64,000 nt of DNA from Plumapathes pennacea (Eukaryota; Cnidaria; Anthozoa; Antipatharia; Myriopathidae), in assembly GCA_964036295.1 (NCBI GenBank), contig OZ038470.1:15443578-15507577 (forward strand), given 5' to 3'. The position numbers were made by a program, and so were the translations under genes. Positions 42,271 through 54,900 of the stretch are shown in pieces (position 1 is the stretch's first letter; every line of letters begins with the position of its first letter). Below the pieces are notes generated by a model that saw only the letters and a program-made list of their open reading frames with translations, did no database searches and was not told where the DNA came from.

Positions 42271-44742
42271 TAATCCCCGAGCGAAGCGGAGGTAATAATC
42301 ACGACGCTAATGCAGCAAAATCGCCTTACTCCAAGCGTGTCGCCATCTCGAAATTTAATGTTCGTGTGTGTGTGTGGTACGACCTTGTCCCGAGGGCCAT
42401 CCGCGTCGAGCGACCACTGCAGGCGAGGTTACATCGGCAGCTTAACTGTAAACCGCCATTTTCTTGGTGACATGCGGTAGAGTACGAACGGAAGTGATTT
42501 TGTACAACAAGATGCAGATACAAGGCCAAGCAGTTCGACGGACGGCTGTAAACTGCTCGGGTATTTTGCCAGTGTATGGGAGGCAAGCCTACTAGCCGTG
42601 AAACGAATTCTTTAAGGCATCGACTGGCCGACCTGAACACAATCCCAGACGCCAGTATTGTGTTAAAACGCAGACACTTCTTCAAAAAGAAATAGCAAAA
42701 TACAGTTGGTGGAAATCGAACAATCATCGTGGCAAATTTCACCTTTTACAATAACAGTAATGTAGTTTTCCGAATCCAAGTTTGACAAGATGACGACACA
42801 CAATACAATGGAAAGTGGAATTTTTGTACTGTATGAAGACTGCTCTATACAGTGTATTTTGAAATCATTGAAGACGTAAACAATAGTGTTTTGGGTTTTG
42901 TTTCCTTTGCTGGAAAAGAGCTAAAGCTATGGCTTTCAGGAACCGGTGAGTTTTGAGAAATTGCACAATTAACGTACAGTACGCTTATGCTATTTTAAAG
43001 TCGTGTTATCATTATGGTATTTCAACAATCGCCATATATTTTGTCGTTTGATGCCCCGGGAACTGTGACGAAGCCAAGTAGCATTATATTGTGATCTTTT
43101 CGCTAGTTTTCAAAGCTATATATTTCAGAGTGCTTTCGTGCAAGATTGTGACCTCCGAATCCTGACTTATTTGTATAGGTAATAATCGCATGATTTCGAG
43201 TGCAATTTAGAATAAATTAGCGCGCGTAAATTTTTCAAAGACGACAAAATTTATGGTTCACGGCCGAAGGCTGACACTTAAATAATAAATTATGCGAAGT
43301 TGATTATGCATGACGTCATAGCGCGAGCATTTGGCCGGAAAGCGGTCGATATTTTCACGCTAAATAGCATCACGGAGGCAAATTAAAGCATCGTTTGGAT
43401 TGATGATATGTAAAGTAAGTCTTGTTTGAAAGAAAGTTATCGTTTCTGTTTTCAGAATTTTGGTTTAAAAAGGTGCAAAATGAAGTGTCGTGTTGTTAAA
43501 AGGCAAAATTTTAGTGGCAAACTTTTGAATTTTGAAATTATGGAACGACAATTTCTTGACAAATGTATTCAGTTTGCTTCTGGTGGTGAAAGTAACACAG
43601 TGAATGGTTCCCTCAACCTTCCATTTCGATTTACGTTCAACTGGTTCGTGCGTTTCTTCGACGTGAATCCGAACCATGCAGCATCGAAAGACGACAAGAA
43701 GAATCGAAACCACAACACCACACAAGATGTTGAAAAGTTTACTTTTTATATTTCGCGCGGAGCAATTTGTTGCCATAGTTATTATGCTGGCAACCGCGGC
43801 CAAATCGCAGGCGCGAACTTTCATGACGTCATGTACAAATTCAAGACTGCATCCGATTTGCCCACAGGCCGTGAACCATAAAATTGCACGAGCGCCGCGC
43901 GAGTGCAATTTGTGGTCTTTGAAAAATTTACGAGTGCTTATTTATTTCAAAATTGCACGAGAAATCATGTGATTACTTGTTAATAACATGCATACAATAA
44001 TTTACGTCGTGCAATTTTTTTCAATTTCGTTACAATTTACAAGTGTCTCTCAGGAAATTTGTTTTCTCACAAACAGAACTGGAATCGTCCTGTGGAAAGA
44101 AAACACGCTCCTTTGTTTTGTTTGGCTTCGCAAATACGCACGCCAGCTGTCGGCAATTTTTAATTTCAAATTTCTGCACTGTTAATTTCACATTTTTGCA
44201 CTGTTTGGGATAAATTGACGCGCGCTCAGCCAATCAGATTTGATTTCTTCTTTCTGTCAAAGATTTTAAAATCGTCAAACGCGGTTTGAAAAGTTGTTGT
44301 TGAAAAATTCACACGGGCGTGTAAACAAGCGACTCGCTTTGACGGTTCTAAATTTGTAACACTCAAAGAAGCGTATTAAATTGATAAAGTTGAAAAAAAA
44401 CATACACGTATGTGGTTAGGATAAAGCGTTGGCTGGAGAAATCGCGGCTTTTCTTGAAATTCATAAAACTTTCGGTGGCTTTCAAGCCTCAGGAGTATTC
44501 TGTAGCTGCGTGTAAATGCTGTCTCAGCGAATTTTGGAGTTCAGCTAGTGTATACGAAAATTACAGACTGTGCACGTTGTCTGAACTAAACCGAGACTGC
44601 CGTGCGACATTTTTTTTAGCGGCCGACAGGTGGTTTGCAAAAAAAATTTAAACAACCTCCGAACGGAAAATAAACAAGAATCCCGCTTTCCGAAAACCCA
44701 CTACAGAGCGAGGGGATATCTCCGATTATCGTATTTCTAGTT
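42271..44742. mobile_element. 2.47-kb insertion specific to unit 2
   Basis: Absent from unit 1, where the sequence runs straight through near 31851-31870. TAGTT occurs at both borders (42266-42270 and 44738-44742) and may be the TSD. The left tip is CCCCGAGCGAAGCGGAGG. No transposase is recognised. A foldback element sits inside at about 43170-43990. It separates the DUF4430-like and mini-JmjC genes of unit 2, in what should be their shared promoter region. Confidence 0.7.
43170..43990. mobile_element. foldback element nested in the 2.47-kb insertion
   Basis: The left part has GTAATAATCGCATGATTTCGAGTGCAATTT, CGTAAATTTTTCAAAGAC and TTATGGTTCACGGCC; the right part (43850-43985) has the same words in inverted order. 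A reading frame at 43426-43881 is open on both strands and shows no known domain. Confidence 0.6.
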
Positions 44743-46161
44743 AGTTGCATGAGATCGATGACGGAATGTGCGCCTATCTGCATCGATAGGTTACAGAAAT
44801 AAAAATCATCTCTGGTGATATTAATTAAAATTTTCTCCGGCAGCGGCATGTTTAATTCCAGCCGAGCTTTATTGATACATATTTGATCAGCTGAAAGTAA
44901 TTTCATCACACAAATCGTGGAATTCTGACGAGAGTAGTGTATGGAGTGAGTTTGGAACTGTACCTACACCACATCACAAATACACTGCAGAGATAATTAC
45001 GAACTAAATTCGAGATCCTACACTTTTTGTTTGCACTGACGACGTCAAAGTTACGGCGGGGTGGTTCAGCACTTCGCAATCATATAAAGTATACGTTTTC
45101 CGAACCGTTAGGTGGTCCAAGCTAAATAAGAAATAAAGAGAAGTAGAATAATGTCTTGAGTGAGTTAGGAAAAATGAGCTTCACCTGCCATCAATTAGAC
45201 AGGACTCACGTCTCGTTATACTTTGTATGATTCTGTTGTTACATTTAGTCCTGAATCATTTCGTTTCTATACAGTGTAATCTTGCGGGGCGTTTGGGTTT
45301 ATTACTGAGCTCATTGTTGCATTCATGGCTAATCCACGACTTTGTAAATTAAGCGTTATAAAATGTTATAGCAGGTATTCCAGCATCAGATCACTATACT
45401 ATGACACTCAGATAAGTTATAGAGTTGGAGATGTATACTTACAATTTGAACGTTCGTTCCTGCGGTATCAAGGCTACAAGTTCAACGATTGAAATGAAAT
45501 GAAGAACTGAAGCAAGCTGTGCATACGATGAAGGGAATACCTGAAATTTACACGAAAAAATACCATTTGAATTAATAATGACTTGACAAAGCGGAGGGGG
45601 TGGAGTTGGGGGAGGGGGAGAAGGAGGGTGGCATCCAAAAAAAAAGTAACTATAGGCGGGTAATTAATGTTTCTTACTTCTATTTTAGGCTTGCTACAAC
45701 TTTGCAATTTTTTTTACTAGCGACTGAGATATATTGAGATTGGAAAAGCCGTGTGTTTGTGACCTGGACGAATTTACCGTTTCCCAACCCTCTCCCTTAT
45801 GCGTAGCAAATATCAAAAAGTGTCGTGATAATCACGAGAGGCGATAAGCCCATACACATTTTAAACAGTTGCATCTCATTGGGAGTTATGTACTTAACGC
45901 TTTTAAAATAGTTTTCCAAGTAAAAACCTTTCACTCTGTCATCACTATAATTTGATTTCCCATATGGCGTTTAGTACATGGGTCAGTTTCATTCCGTCAG
46001 TTAAATCGGCGGGATTCCAAACAAACCCAAATAATGGATAAAGTTTCTGAACTCCAGTGTTCTGGCAGGCTGGGTACGAGGAAGTTAAACGTATCTCGTC
46101 CCCAGTCTTTGTGGATCAAGGCGGAAAGGCCTGGCAGATATTAACAGCTGAGCACACAAAC
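44743..46161. other. intergenic region upstream of the mini-JmjC gene, unit 2
   Basis: Counterpart of about 31860-33311 of unit 1, with small indels. No gene is seen. Confidence 0.5.
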
Positions 46162-46724
46162 ATGTCGGCAGCGATACGGTTCGCGATTGCGCTTCTTTTT
46201 ATGTCTGTGGAACTTTTCAGCCTCCTAAAGTCCACAAGAGATAACACTGCCACACCAACCGGACACGGAGAAGAGCTTGGTCGGCACAGAAGCTCCGATG
46301 GACATATAGATGAAGCTTTGAGGCTGTACGAGAAGACCTATCTACACGAGGACCAGTCAGGTCGGTACAGAGTTAGATAGAGTGCAGTAAATAGAGAGAT
46401 AGCTCATACATATATACATTAGATGTTTCTGTGGTTTTTTAGGCTTTAAAGAAGCGAGCATGATGACAGAAAGAGAGGGATTGTGGACTGGAAGAGTAAT
46501 TATAAACTTAAGAACAAAAAATGTTGTCAAAATCACTGTATGGCTCAAGCTAAGAGAGATTGAGACACTAGAAGAGTTTGATGATGTTTTCCTTAAGTTC
46601 ATTTTGTTTCATTGGCTTTACAGGTTTGTATTATGAGCAACAGATGGAAGACGACAGAAAAATCATGGATCAAACGTTACCCAAGGACGGTACTAAAGTA
46701 ACCTCTGCTCATGACGAATTCTGA
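46162..46724 (+). CDS. deletion-derived mini-protein from the JmjC paralogue (signal peptide + HDEF)
   Basis: Two exons, 46162-46360 and 46624-46724, give 99 residues. A 2,806-bp deletion relative to unit 1 joins codon 50 of exon 1 to the middle of exon 8, at a 5-base microhomology TAGAT (46307-46311), and the frame is kept. The product has the signal peptide (MSAAIRFAIALLFMSVELFS), a short linker, EALRLYEKTYLHEDQSG and the acidic tail ending HDEF. All iron ligands and EF-hand-like repeats are gone. The remaining intron keeps its GT-AG borders. If expressed, it would be a small ER-retained protein without enzymatic activity. Alternatively it is a pseudogene that happens to be open. Confidence 0.6.
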
Positions 46725-47443
46725 AAAATGCAGAAAATATACGTATCCTCATTGGCCAGTATATATTTGGTCTGAAGATTGATATGGCGATTGATAAAGG
46801 CCTCGTACTTGAAAATGTAAGACCAGCCGACGACGCGAGAAGGAGCTAGAAAGCACAAACCTACACCCCGTTTTACACACGCAGTGCAGAACAATGTTTA
46901 TATCTGTTTATTTGACTCGTAATTAATCTACAGATTGCAACGAGAGAAAATGGGCATGCAGTCCAAATGTTGCGGTGACCATGTCCTGTCGGAGTGTATT
47001 CTGAAATGCAACAACGAATCGATGAGATTCAAGTTTGAGAAGTATAGAATTAATGACATAGTGAAGTTGATAGCGATTTGAAAACTGCATAATTTTGACG
47101 AGGGTAATGGTATTATAGTCCAGCTAGAGTGGGGCAGAAAATAATCGCATCATTTTTGGAATCGTAACATTTCCACGCTTGCAAGGCAGAATATTTTGGC
47201 GTGAGCGGAACGAGGGTTGGAGGATGACGAGGGAGAAGAACAACAAATATAACAGCTATTTTAGGAGGGAACAACTATCATGGCTTGTTTTTTTGAACCA
47301 AATCCTCCGATCCCCTCACTTGATCAATGATGACAAGTCCTGATAGGATGAATCACACATGTGAACTACGGAACAGTATTGGTAGTGAAAGTGAACCCCC
47401 GCAGTTATGACAGGTCCCTTAACCATCAACGACTCCCACTTAC
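46725..47443. other. gap before the Kunitz exon, unit 2
   Basis: Counterpart of 36681-37394. No coding exon is supported. Confidence 0.4.
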
Positions 47444-47840
47444 ACTCGCATGCCTTTTCACACTCCGACTCCGATTTGAAGTTGTTGTCGTTTCCGCCGA
47501 CTCCGCCGTATAAGAACTTTTAGCTGGTGTTACACTGGTCGATTTGCAACGACGATTTGCAACGCCGATTCGCTTCAAATTCACGCAACGGTGTTGCAAG
47601 TTTTTGAATCGCTTTCAAAAACTTACAACGCGTTGCAGCACTGCAAACATCGCGAAAAATCATTCGCAATGGGTTGTTACACCTCAACGATTTTTAGCGC
47701 AACATCGCATCGTTGCAAATCGTCGTTGCAAATCAACCAGTGTAACACCACCTTTTCGCATTGCCCAGTTGCACTATTGAAGAACCATCTTGTAAACGCG
47801 GCCCTGCCAGGGCCAGTGGATTTTGGTTCATCGCAGCTGC
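47444..47840 (-). pseudogene. Kunitz/BPTI-type exon split by a MITE, unit 2
   Basis: Same structure as 37395-37791, offset by 10,049 bases: Kunitz first half, MITE, second half, phase-1 borders, second and fourth Cys replaced. The two copies look essentially identical, so the breaks predate the duplication or were homogenised after it. Confidence 0.75.
47522..47753. mobile_element. Harbinger-like MITE 'GGTGTTACACTGG', copy 4
   Basis: Unit 2 counterpart of 37473-37704, with TTT TSD, inside the Kunitz exon. Confidence 0.9.
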
Positions 47841-48752
47841 CTAAAATGCATAGTTGACAGATACATTTATTCGAACTTAATAGGGAGTTTAAGAAACCTA
47901 GGACGGCGACGGCAACGCGAGGAACCAAAAAATAGTGTCTCTGTTTTCCCTATGTCTTTGTAACTGCTTTGGCTATTCTTAGGTTGCTCAATTTGTTCCG
48001 TTTTTGCCGAGGTTCTATTGATTTCATCGTTTCCTACTAAGAAGAACGACTGCCGTTATTTTGTCGAACTGTCGTCCACGTCCTGACAACGACATAAAAA
48101 AGAAGCATTTGAAGTCGCACGCGAGAGCACGGCGACCCCGAGAACATGTCAATTTCAGATATTCACGTGCTTCTTTTGTCTTCTTTGATTAGTTTTATTG
48201 TTTCGCCGACGTCGCCGTCGTCCTCTCGCGTCCTGTATCTTAAAGTCCCTAATGAAAAAGCAGAACGAAGACTAACAGGATATTTTTTCCCGAGTTGGTA
48301 CCATGGCTGACGGTAAGGCGCTTCACTAAATACTGTAGAAGAGCCACGGGCGCGTATTTTCACTCCCAAATTCATTATAGAATCTGCCGGCCATTCAAGG
48401 AGACTTGTAGTGACGTAGTGCATCATAATTAAACTGTCTGAGTAAGGTTTTGAAAGACAAATTCTCCGCACTATATGATGTACAAACGTCTGGTGTGAAA
48501 ATCGACTGAAAATTTTTAACTGTCTAAAGTGCTACCAATATCCCACCCTCCCTCAGGCTGATAGACTGCTTTTCAACGTAGCAGTGTGTAAACATGCAGT
48601 ATGATATGAGAGCGGAAAGATGCAATCAGGGTATTGAAATGGAGTTCATATTTGTTTAACAACAATAAGAAAATCCTTATATAATTTAGTATCTGACTTG
48701 TCCACGTTTCGTAAAAGAACGTTTAAAGTTTGTCAGTTGCAGAGTTGTCTAT

Positions 48753-48984
48753 AGCTGGTGTTACACTGGTCGATTTGCAACGACGATTTGCAACGCCGAT
48801 TTGCTCCAAATTCGCGCAACGGTGTTGCAAGTTTATGAATCGCTTTCAAAAACTTGCAACGCGTTGCAGCACTGCAAACATCGCGAAAAATCGTTCGCAA
48901 TGGGGTGTTACACCTGAACAATTTTTAGCGCAACATCGTATCGTTGCAAATCGTCGTTGCAAATCGACCAGTGTAACACCACCT
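48753..48984. mobile_element. Harbinger-like MITE 'GGTGTTACACTGG', copy 5
   Basis: Unit 2 counterpart of 38704-38935, with TAT TSD. Confidence 0.9.
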
Positions 48985-49072
48985 TATGTCTCCGCTATGA
49001 CATAAAACTTTAATAATTGAACATCGGATTATCTAGAAGTCTGTAGCGACAGTTCTTCTGGTATGTTTATCC

Positions 49073-49150
49073 CTATTTATTTTGATTATCTTCAGTCATT
49101 GCCAATACGGTCGACAACAATAAAAAGAGCACCAGCATTCTCTTGTCCAT
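49073..49150 (-). CDS. short signal-peptide reading frame, unit 2
   Basis: Counterpart of 39024-39101 with the same 25 residues: a secretion signal after a TTTTCTTCAG site, possibly the leader exon of the Kunitz gene. No donor is found. Confidence 0.35.
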   Translation of the reverse strand: MDKRMLVLFLLLSTVLAMTEDNQNK

Positions 49151-49792
49151 CCCTGAAGAAAAGAAAACTTAGTCATCACGCATGCGCACAGTCCTACATA
49201 CATTTTTGAAAACAACAATCATGATACTCTCGGTATAAACCGAGGGAATTGTGAGTTACGCTATTTTCCCACTGCTTAAAACAGAAACTTGACCGGTTTT
49301 GGTCTAATCCTACTCTGTAAATTTGAGCGCTGTTTAAAAGAAGTCAAGAAGGTTTTCAATACAGTTTTGAGTAATGATTACACTAAAACAAAACAAATAT
49401 TGTGCCAACTAAGACAATTTACTTATAATAGTGATGTCAGTCGCCTTTTTATCCTGGAAAATATTGTCACTACTTTCAAGAAGAGCTGGCAAGTCGATGG
49501 AGTTAGCTCAATGGCATTTGGGGGGGGGGGGGGGGGGGGGGTGGCTATTCATCATTATTTATTAATTTTCAGCTTGTAGAACCTGTTGTCTGTTGTTTGG
49601 GTTCAGTGAAAACACAAGGTTGTCAGAGCGGTTTAACCAACCCCAACCCCCCCCCCCCCTTTTTTTCGTATCCACAGTTAAATGGAAACTTGCCAACTTT
49701 ACAATACCTGGGGACCTCGACCTGTATCCTAAAGTTATCATGAAGTCGAGATGAAATGCTAATTGGAGATGTGTTGTGAAAAGTAGGGGCTC

Positions 49793-50399
49793 TATTGTTC
49801 TTTGTATATACATGCACAAAGTTGTTATTGATTATTTTCGGGAAGTGTTCAGTTTTTATTCTGTAACCATTTTAGAAATGCACAGTGTTCATTTTAACAA
49901 GAGTGGCTAAAAAAAATTGAGAACTGACCAATTAATTTGAAAAAGTACAAGCAGTTCGTAAAAATATTAATTATAAGACGCTGGTCAATCGAAACCGTTG
50001 AAAAACGTAATTGAAAGCCCTCCAAGAAATTCGCCTTCAGAAATAGAGCAGAAGTTGAACAGAACTACTGCCTCAAGCGTGAAAGATGTTCCTTGAATCG
50101 CTGATGCTGAAGAAGGTGCTTGTCAAATTCGCAAAAATTTAAGCAACATCAAATTTGAAGAAGCAAGTAATTCATGATAATGAATAATAAGACGCTCCCT
50201 CTGAATCGAACTCTTCTGGAAGCTGGACTTACTGTTTCAAGTACGTTCCCTTGATTTTGTGATGCAAAGACGGTGCTTCTTCCTTGTACCTATAGCTTCC
50301 CTTGGCAAGCAAAGAGGATAATGAGAGATAGTCACAAGAAATCAGTTTCTTAAGCTCATTCAATGACAGGTTTTAATATATTTTTAATATGATGCTGTA
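49793..50399. other. non-coding DNA with a weak two-fold repeat
   Basis: AATAATAAGACGCT... followed by GAATCGAACT/GTGAAAGATGTTCCTTGAATCG-type words occurs at about 49970-50110 and again at about 50185-50275. No gene is seen. Confidence 0.4.
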
Positions 50400-51100
50400 G
50401 TCAACCCATTGCACTGAATAGCTCCACTCGTCAAAGAGCAGGTTAGTAGAAATGTGGGTGTAACTAAAGTGACGTTTATGTGCCGCTTTTGTGATTTTCT
50501 GTCGGTTTTGTTTTAGTCTTTCTCAATCGTGATGCAATTTAGAGTGTTCAATTGCTACGAAGAACATGAACTTAGGAATTTTCCCACAGATCATAGTACA
50601 TGTATATATCATGTTTAGCACGAGATCAGTTTTTAAATTGCCCACTACCCTGAATAACTCCACTTGTCAAAGCAGGCTGGTCAAAATGTGGGTGTAACAT
50701 GCTAAGCTGACGTAAGTGTGACTGACTTTTTTTTGTTTTCAGTCCTCTTTTCTAATTTCGCAGTGATAATTTTTGGACAACCAATGGCTGACAAAAAGCA
50801 TAAGCCAGAAATGTTCTCAACGGTTGTTACTAGGAATCATTAACTGTACGACGAGATCACTCTTACCTCTGGTCTAGTAGCTAGGCCGGAATGTGGGTGT
50901 AACCATAATGACGTAAGTCAGTGTGACTTTTTTGTGGTTTTCTTTTAAACCTCTTTTTATATTCAATGATGTTTATGAACAACATAAAGCTAGGAATTTT
51001 CCCGGCGATTGTTGCTTGGAAAAATGGCAAAAATGGCATCAGCATATTATAGTTATAGATAACGTGACCTCTGAAAAAATGTATTAGTTACAGAAAGATT
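50400..51100. repeat. three diverged tandem units, about 230 bp
   Basis: Each unit has a tract like CCACT.GTCAAAG.GCAGG, then AATGTGGGTGTAAC, a TGACGT(AA) word and a T-rich strip leading to CCTCTTTT. GTGGGTGTAAC recurs near 50453, 50691 and 50892. TGACGT, a CRE/ATF-like word, is kept in all three. The array ends about 850 bases upstream of the CDK11 start. Confidence 0.6.
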
Positions 51101-51952
51101 GTATGGCGAGGAACCTTTCAAACCCTAAATAACGTTTATCCCATTTTAGAATCTGTCGCATTAGCAATTTTTCAAAACTGCAATATTTCTGATAGATATA
51201 CAAACTGCCTTTTTATTTGGCTTTCAAGCACAAAAGAAAACCTCGTTCAAATATTCATGGACACACTGCACATCTCATGCACGTCACGTGACACTGAGGA
51301 CGAAACAGTCCATGACTAACTAAATAACCACCTGGGTCCAATTCAGTAAAACATTTACAAGTGTATTTTACAAGTTGGGCCAATTTCCCCGCTCGTTAAA
51401 ACATACTTTAATCCAATACCATGACTAACTAGATCAGTTCCAGTTATACAGTTGAGACCTGTATCTGTAATGTTTTACATACTTTTGACCGATTGGAGTC
51501 CGTTTAGTGGCGTTTGAATAATAGTCCAACTTGTAAATTACATGTGTAAGTGTTTGTTGAATTGTCCCTGGTGAATTTCGCAACAACTACATATGCCAAT
51601 ATTCTTCTTGTCTAGTTTAGTATACAAACTCAATAAATGATATATTTTTGTTGAAATATGTTTTGTGTTATTCGAACTGTCCGTTCCACGGTGTCAGTTA
51701 ACAAAGGGGTTGAATAGATCCATAAAAGAAGAAAGCGTCCAGGAAATTCCGGTCCAGTGGATTTGTGGGTAAGCACGACGATTTGATAAAAATCAACGGC
51801 GCCCGCGATCACCGACGGCTTGCTGGCGCAGCAGTGGCCGCGGTGGCCTGGAGACGAATCACGTTGTCAAGTAAAAAATGGCGGACTGCAAGCGAACTAT
51901 TTAGCAAGTGGGGGTTTGATTTGTGCGTATGTAAGACTTCTGTTTTATAGTC
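51101..51952. other. upstream region and 5' UTR of CDK11
   Basis: AT-rich to about 51750, then more GC-rich with GCAGTGGCCGCGGTGGCC (about 51830) close to the start codon, as expected for a TATA-less housekeeping promoter. No TATA box is evident near the start. Confidence 0.4.
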
Positions 51953-54900
51953 ATGTCTGACAGTCTTTCTAAATGGCAAAGGAAAAGGTCCGTTGAAGAC
52001 GATGAAGAAAGCGAAGACGCTGCTATGATAGAATTTGACGAAGAATCGAGTGAGAAGGAAAGAGATTGGAAGCCAGAAACACCGGATGAGATCCTACAAG
52101 AGAAGCGTCCACGTTTTGATGATCGAGAAGAGTCTGCTGTCGAGGGAACGAAGCAAAGCTCGAGAACTTCAAGCCCCTCTTCTGTGAAACGTTTGTCCAT
52201 ATCATCGTCGCCTTCTCATCATTCTCGCTCTTCATCGAAGCACGATTCTCCAGGCGAAGTTATTTACCAGCTCAGCCCAGAACAACACAACCTCTCACCA
52301 CGTGAGTATGCTGAATGTAATTATACGTTTTTATGCAGTGTCCATCCAATTATTTTTTCACGAGACACGTAAACATTCCTTTACAAGGTCACTTTACTTT
52401 ATTTCTTTGTTACATGTGCTGCCTGAGATGATAAAATTAATAAACACAAATAACACCAGAAACAATAGATGGACAATTATTGTTAGTATATGCCACACAG
52501 GTGAATAGTGCTTTTTGCACATTTAGATTGGCTCCTCAATCTCGGAATAGCAAGTACATATATTTACTTCCCCAGCAGCTTCTGGTGAAATAATGCACAA
52601 ACCCAATCTTTGGCCATAGTTTGGGAACTGGCTATTAAGATTATTGTGTGTGGTATATACTAAAACAGTTATTTGCCTTGGTGTCGGTGAATAGTGGAAA
52701 TATTTACTCGCTGAAGGGGCTCAGTAACTGCTATTCACCTCTACTTCGGTGAATAATATTGCTAATCAGTATATACCACACAAGTGAACAGTGCTTTTCG
52801 CACGCTCTGATTGGCTCCTCAATCTCGGAATATCAAGTACTATTCACCTCCTGGCGGTTTCCGGTAAAACAAAATGGCGCGCGAACCCAATTTTTGCCCA
52901 CTTTTGTCGGAAATAAAATAGCTACTGTATTTGGGAGTTGGATATTAAACTTATGTGGTATATACTAAAACAATTATTTGCCTCAGTGCTGGTGAATAGC
53001 GGTGGATATTTACCTTCCCAAAATGGCTTGGTAAATATCCACTGCTATTCACCTCCACTTCGGCAAATAATTGTTAACTATTGAGTCCCCAAGAAGAAGG
53101 AGAAAATTAAAGTTGATGAGGGTGAAAGGATTCAAATTAGTGAAATATTCTTGAAAAGCAGAAGCACACCACCAAACTGAAGTTAAAAACCTAAAAAAGT
53201 TTTGTGAGACATCTTCAACATTTTTGTGTTTCTTTAAATTATTGCAGTTTCATCTGGAAGTAGGACACCATCTAAGAAACCAAAATCCCCTAATGATGCG
53301 ATGCAAAGCAAAACAGAAAAGAAACGTTCTGCTGAAGAAGAAGAAGGAGAGATAGTCAGTGATATATCGGATGACGAGAGAAAGGAGAGACGGCGAAAGA
53401 AGAGTGTTGATATTCAAGATGCAAAAAGCAGTGAAGCACTGGAAAACAAGGGTAGGAACCATGTTTTGGAATAATACAGTTTATTCAATAATCTTGAGGG
53501 GTAATTGAGTCCAAAAATGAAGGTGTTTTAGAAGAATTACCATGTCACCTTCAAGATGTGACTCTTGATTTCAAACACTGCAATTTTTATAAACATCTTG
53601 CAAATCTGGAGCAAGTCCATTTGAGTGTTCTTTTTAAATCAGTTTACCAAATATTAACTAGTGGTTAAGATTGTACTGACACTGTAAACTGCATTCAAGA
53701 TGCTCAAAATGGACTTTGGGAAAGAAAGAAAGGAAAAGAAAAGAAAATCTGATCAACGTATTTTACAGGGGTGCCGCCAGTTGTACTGTAATGATATAAT
53801 GAAAGCTCTCTTCTAACCCACAGTACTTGATTTGTTCTTACCAAGTTGACACACGTTCTATGGGGTTCGTAGTATTGGCTGTCCACATCAACCTCACCGT
53901 GCTGCATTCTAATTCTTGTTGTGTCTACTTTAGGTACAACTTCAGGAAAGACCAGTCGTGACGAAAGTACAGAGGAAAGCAGCGAAGAAGAATCAAGTGA
54001 CGAGGAGAGTGAAGAAGAAGAAGTTGGTAAGGTGGCAAAAGAAGACACCGTAATGGGAAGGGGAAAGGTGGAGAATGAAGAAGAAAATAGCAATTCTGAT
54101 GGGGAAGGTGAGAGTGGAGAAAGCAGTGACGAGGAAGAAGAAGATGAAGAAACGAAAGGCAATAAGACGAAACAGGAGGGAGAAGGGGAAGAGAGCGTCG
54201 ATGAAAGTAGTGACGAGAGTGAGGAAGAGGAAAGTAGCAGTGCTGAAGGAAGCGAAGACGAAGAAGAACAAAAAAGTGATATCAAGGAACAGATAAAAGA
54301 AAATGAAAAAGCGACGGCTGTGGTTGAGGATGAAACTGAAGGAGAAGACTTACACAAAGAACTTAAGAAACTCAAAGATAAAAAATCACTCGACGAGAAG
54401 CAAAGGCAGACTTACAGAAGTCGTGATGAAGAGCATTCTCGAGGTTCAAGCTGGCGCAAAGAGTCGAGACTGAAAGACAGTGGAAAAGAGAGAGGTAGCC
54501 GAGAGAGAAAGCCTTACAGCCAAGACAAGGCTGCCCCTCAGGAGAGATCGTATTCTAGAGAAAAGTTCCACAGAGATGACAGAGAAAGAAGAGTTGTTAG
54601 TAAGGAGAAGACGGATAACAGCAAACCCAGTAGAGAAAAGACGCACAGGTCTAGCGGCAGTAAAGGAAGGATGGAGAGAGCGAGGTATGGAGAGAAAGAG
54701 CGGCCATTGCCTGTTAGGACAAGTAGTGATGCTGACCGAAGAGCTTCCCGCAAAGATTACAACAAACACAAATCTTCCAAGGAATCCAGTAAAAAGGAGA
54801 GCAAGCCTCGTGTTAAGCGAGACACAAGCGAAAGAGTCCCCGTTCCAAAGGAGTCCAAAGACAAGGTGTCCGAAGACACGAAAATACCAAAGGAAGATGC

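Larger units (their letters stand above)
39899..49792. repeat. tandem duplication, unit 2
   Basis: Counterpart of 30230-39744. Relative to unit 1 it has three insertions (40487-40794; 41527-41898; about 42271-44742) and one deletion (2,806 bp, corresponding to 33457-36263 of unit 1). The sum of these changes accounts for the length difference. The match ends at about 49792, where unit 1 runs into the spacer. Confidence 0.9.

Noticed and set aside
43426-43908. Two overlapping frames of about 150 residues on opposite strands
   Set aside because: Open on both strands inside a foldback element, no domain, no splice context; most likely chance.
53704-54375. Minus-strand 223-residue Ser-rich frame
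   Set aside because: It is the antisense of the Glu/Ser-rich CDK11 exon; GAA/GAG and AGT runs read as Ser/Leu runs on the other strand.
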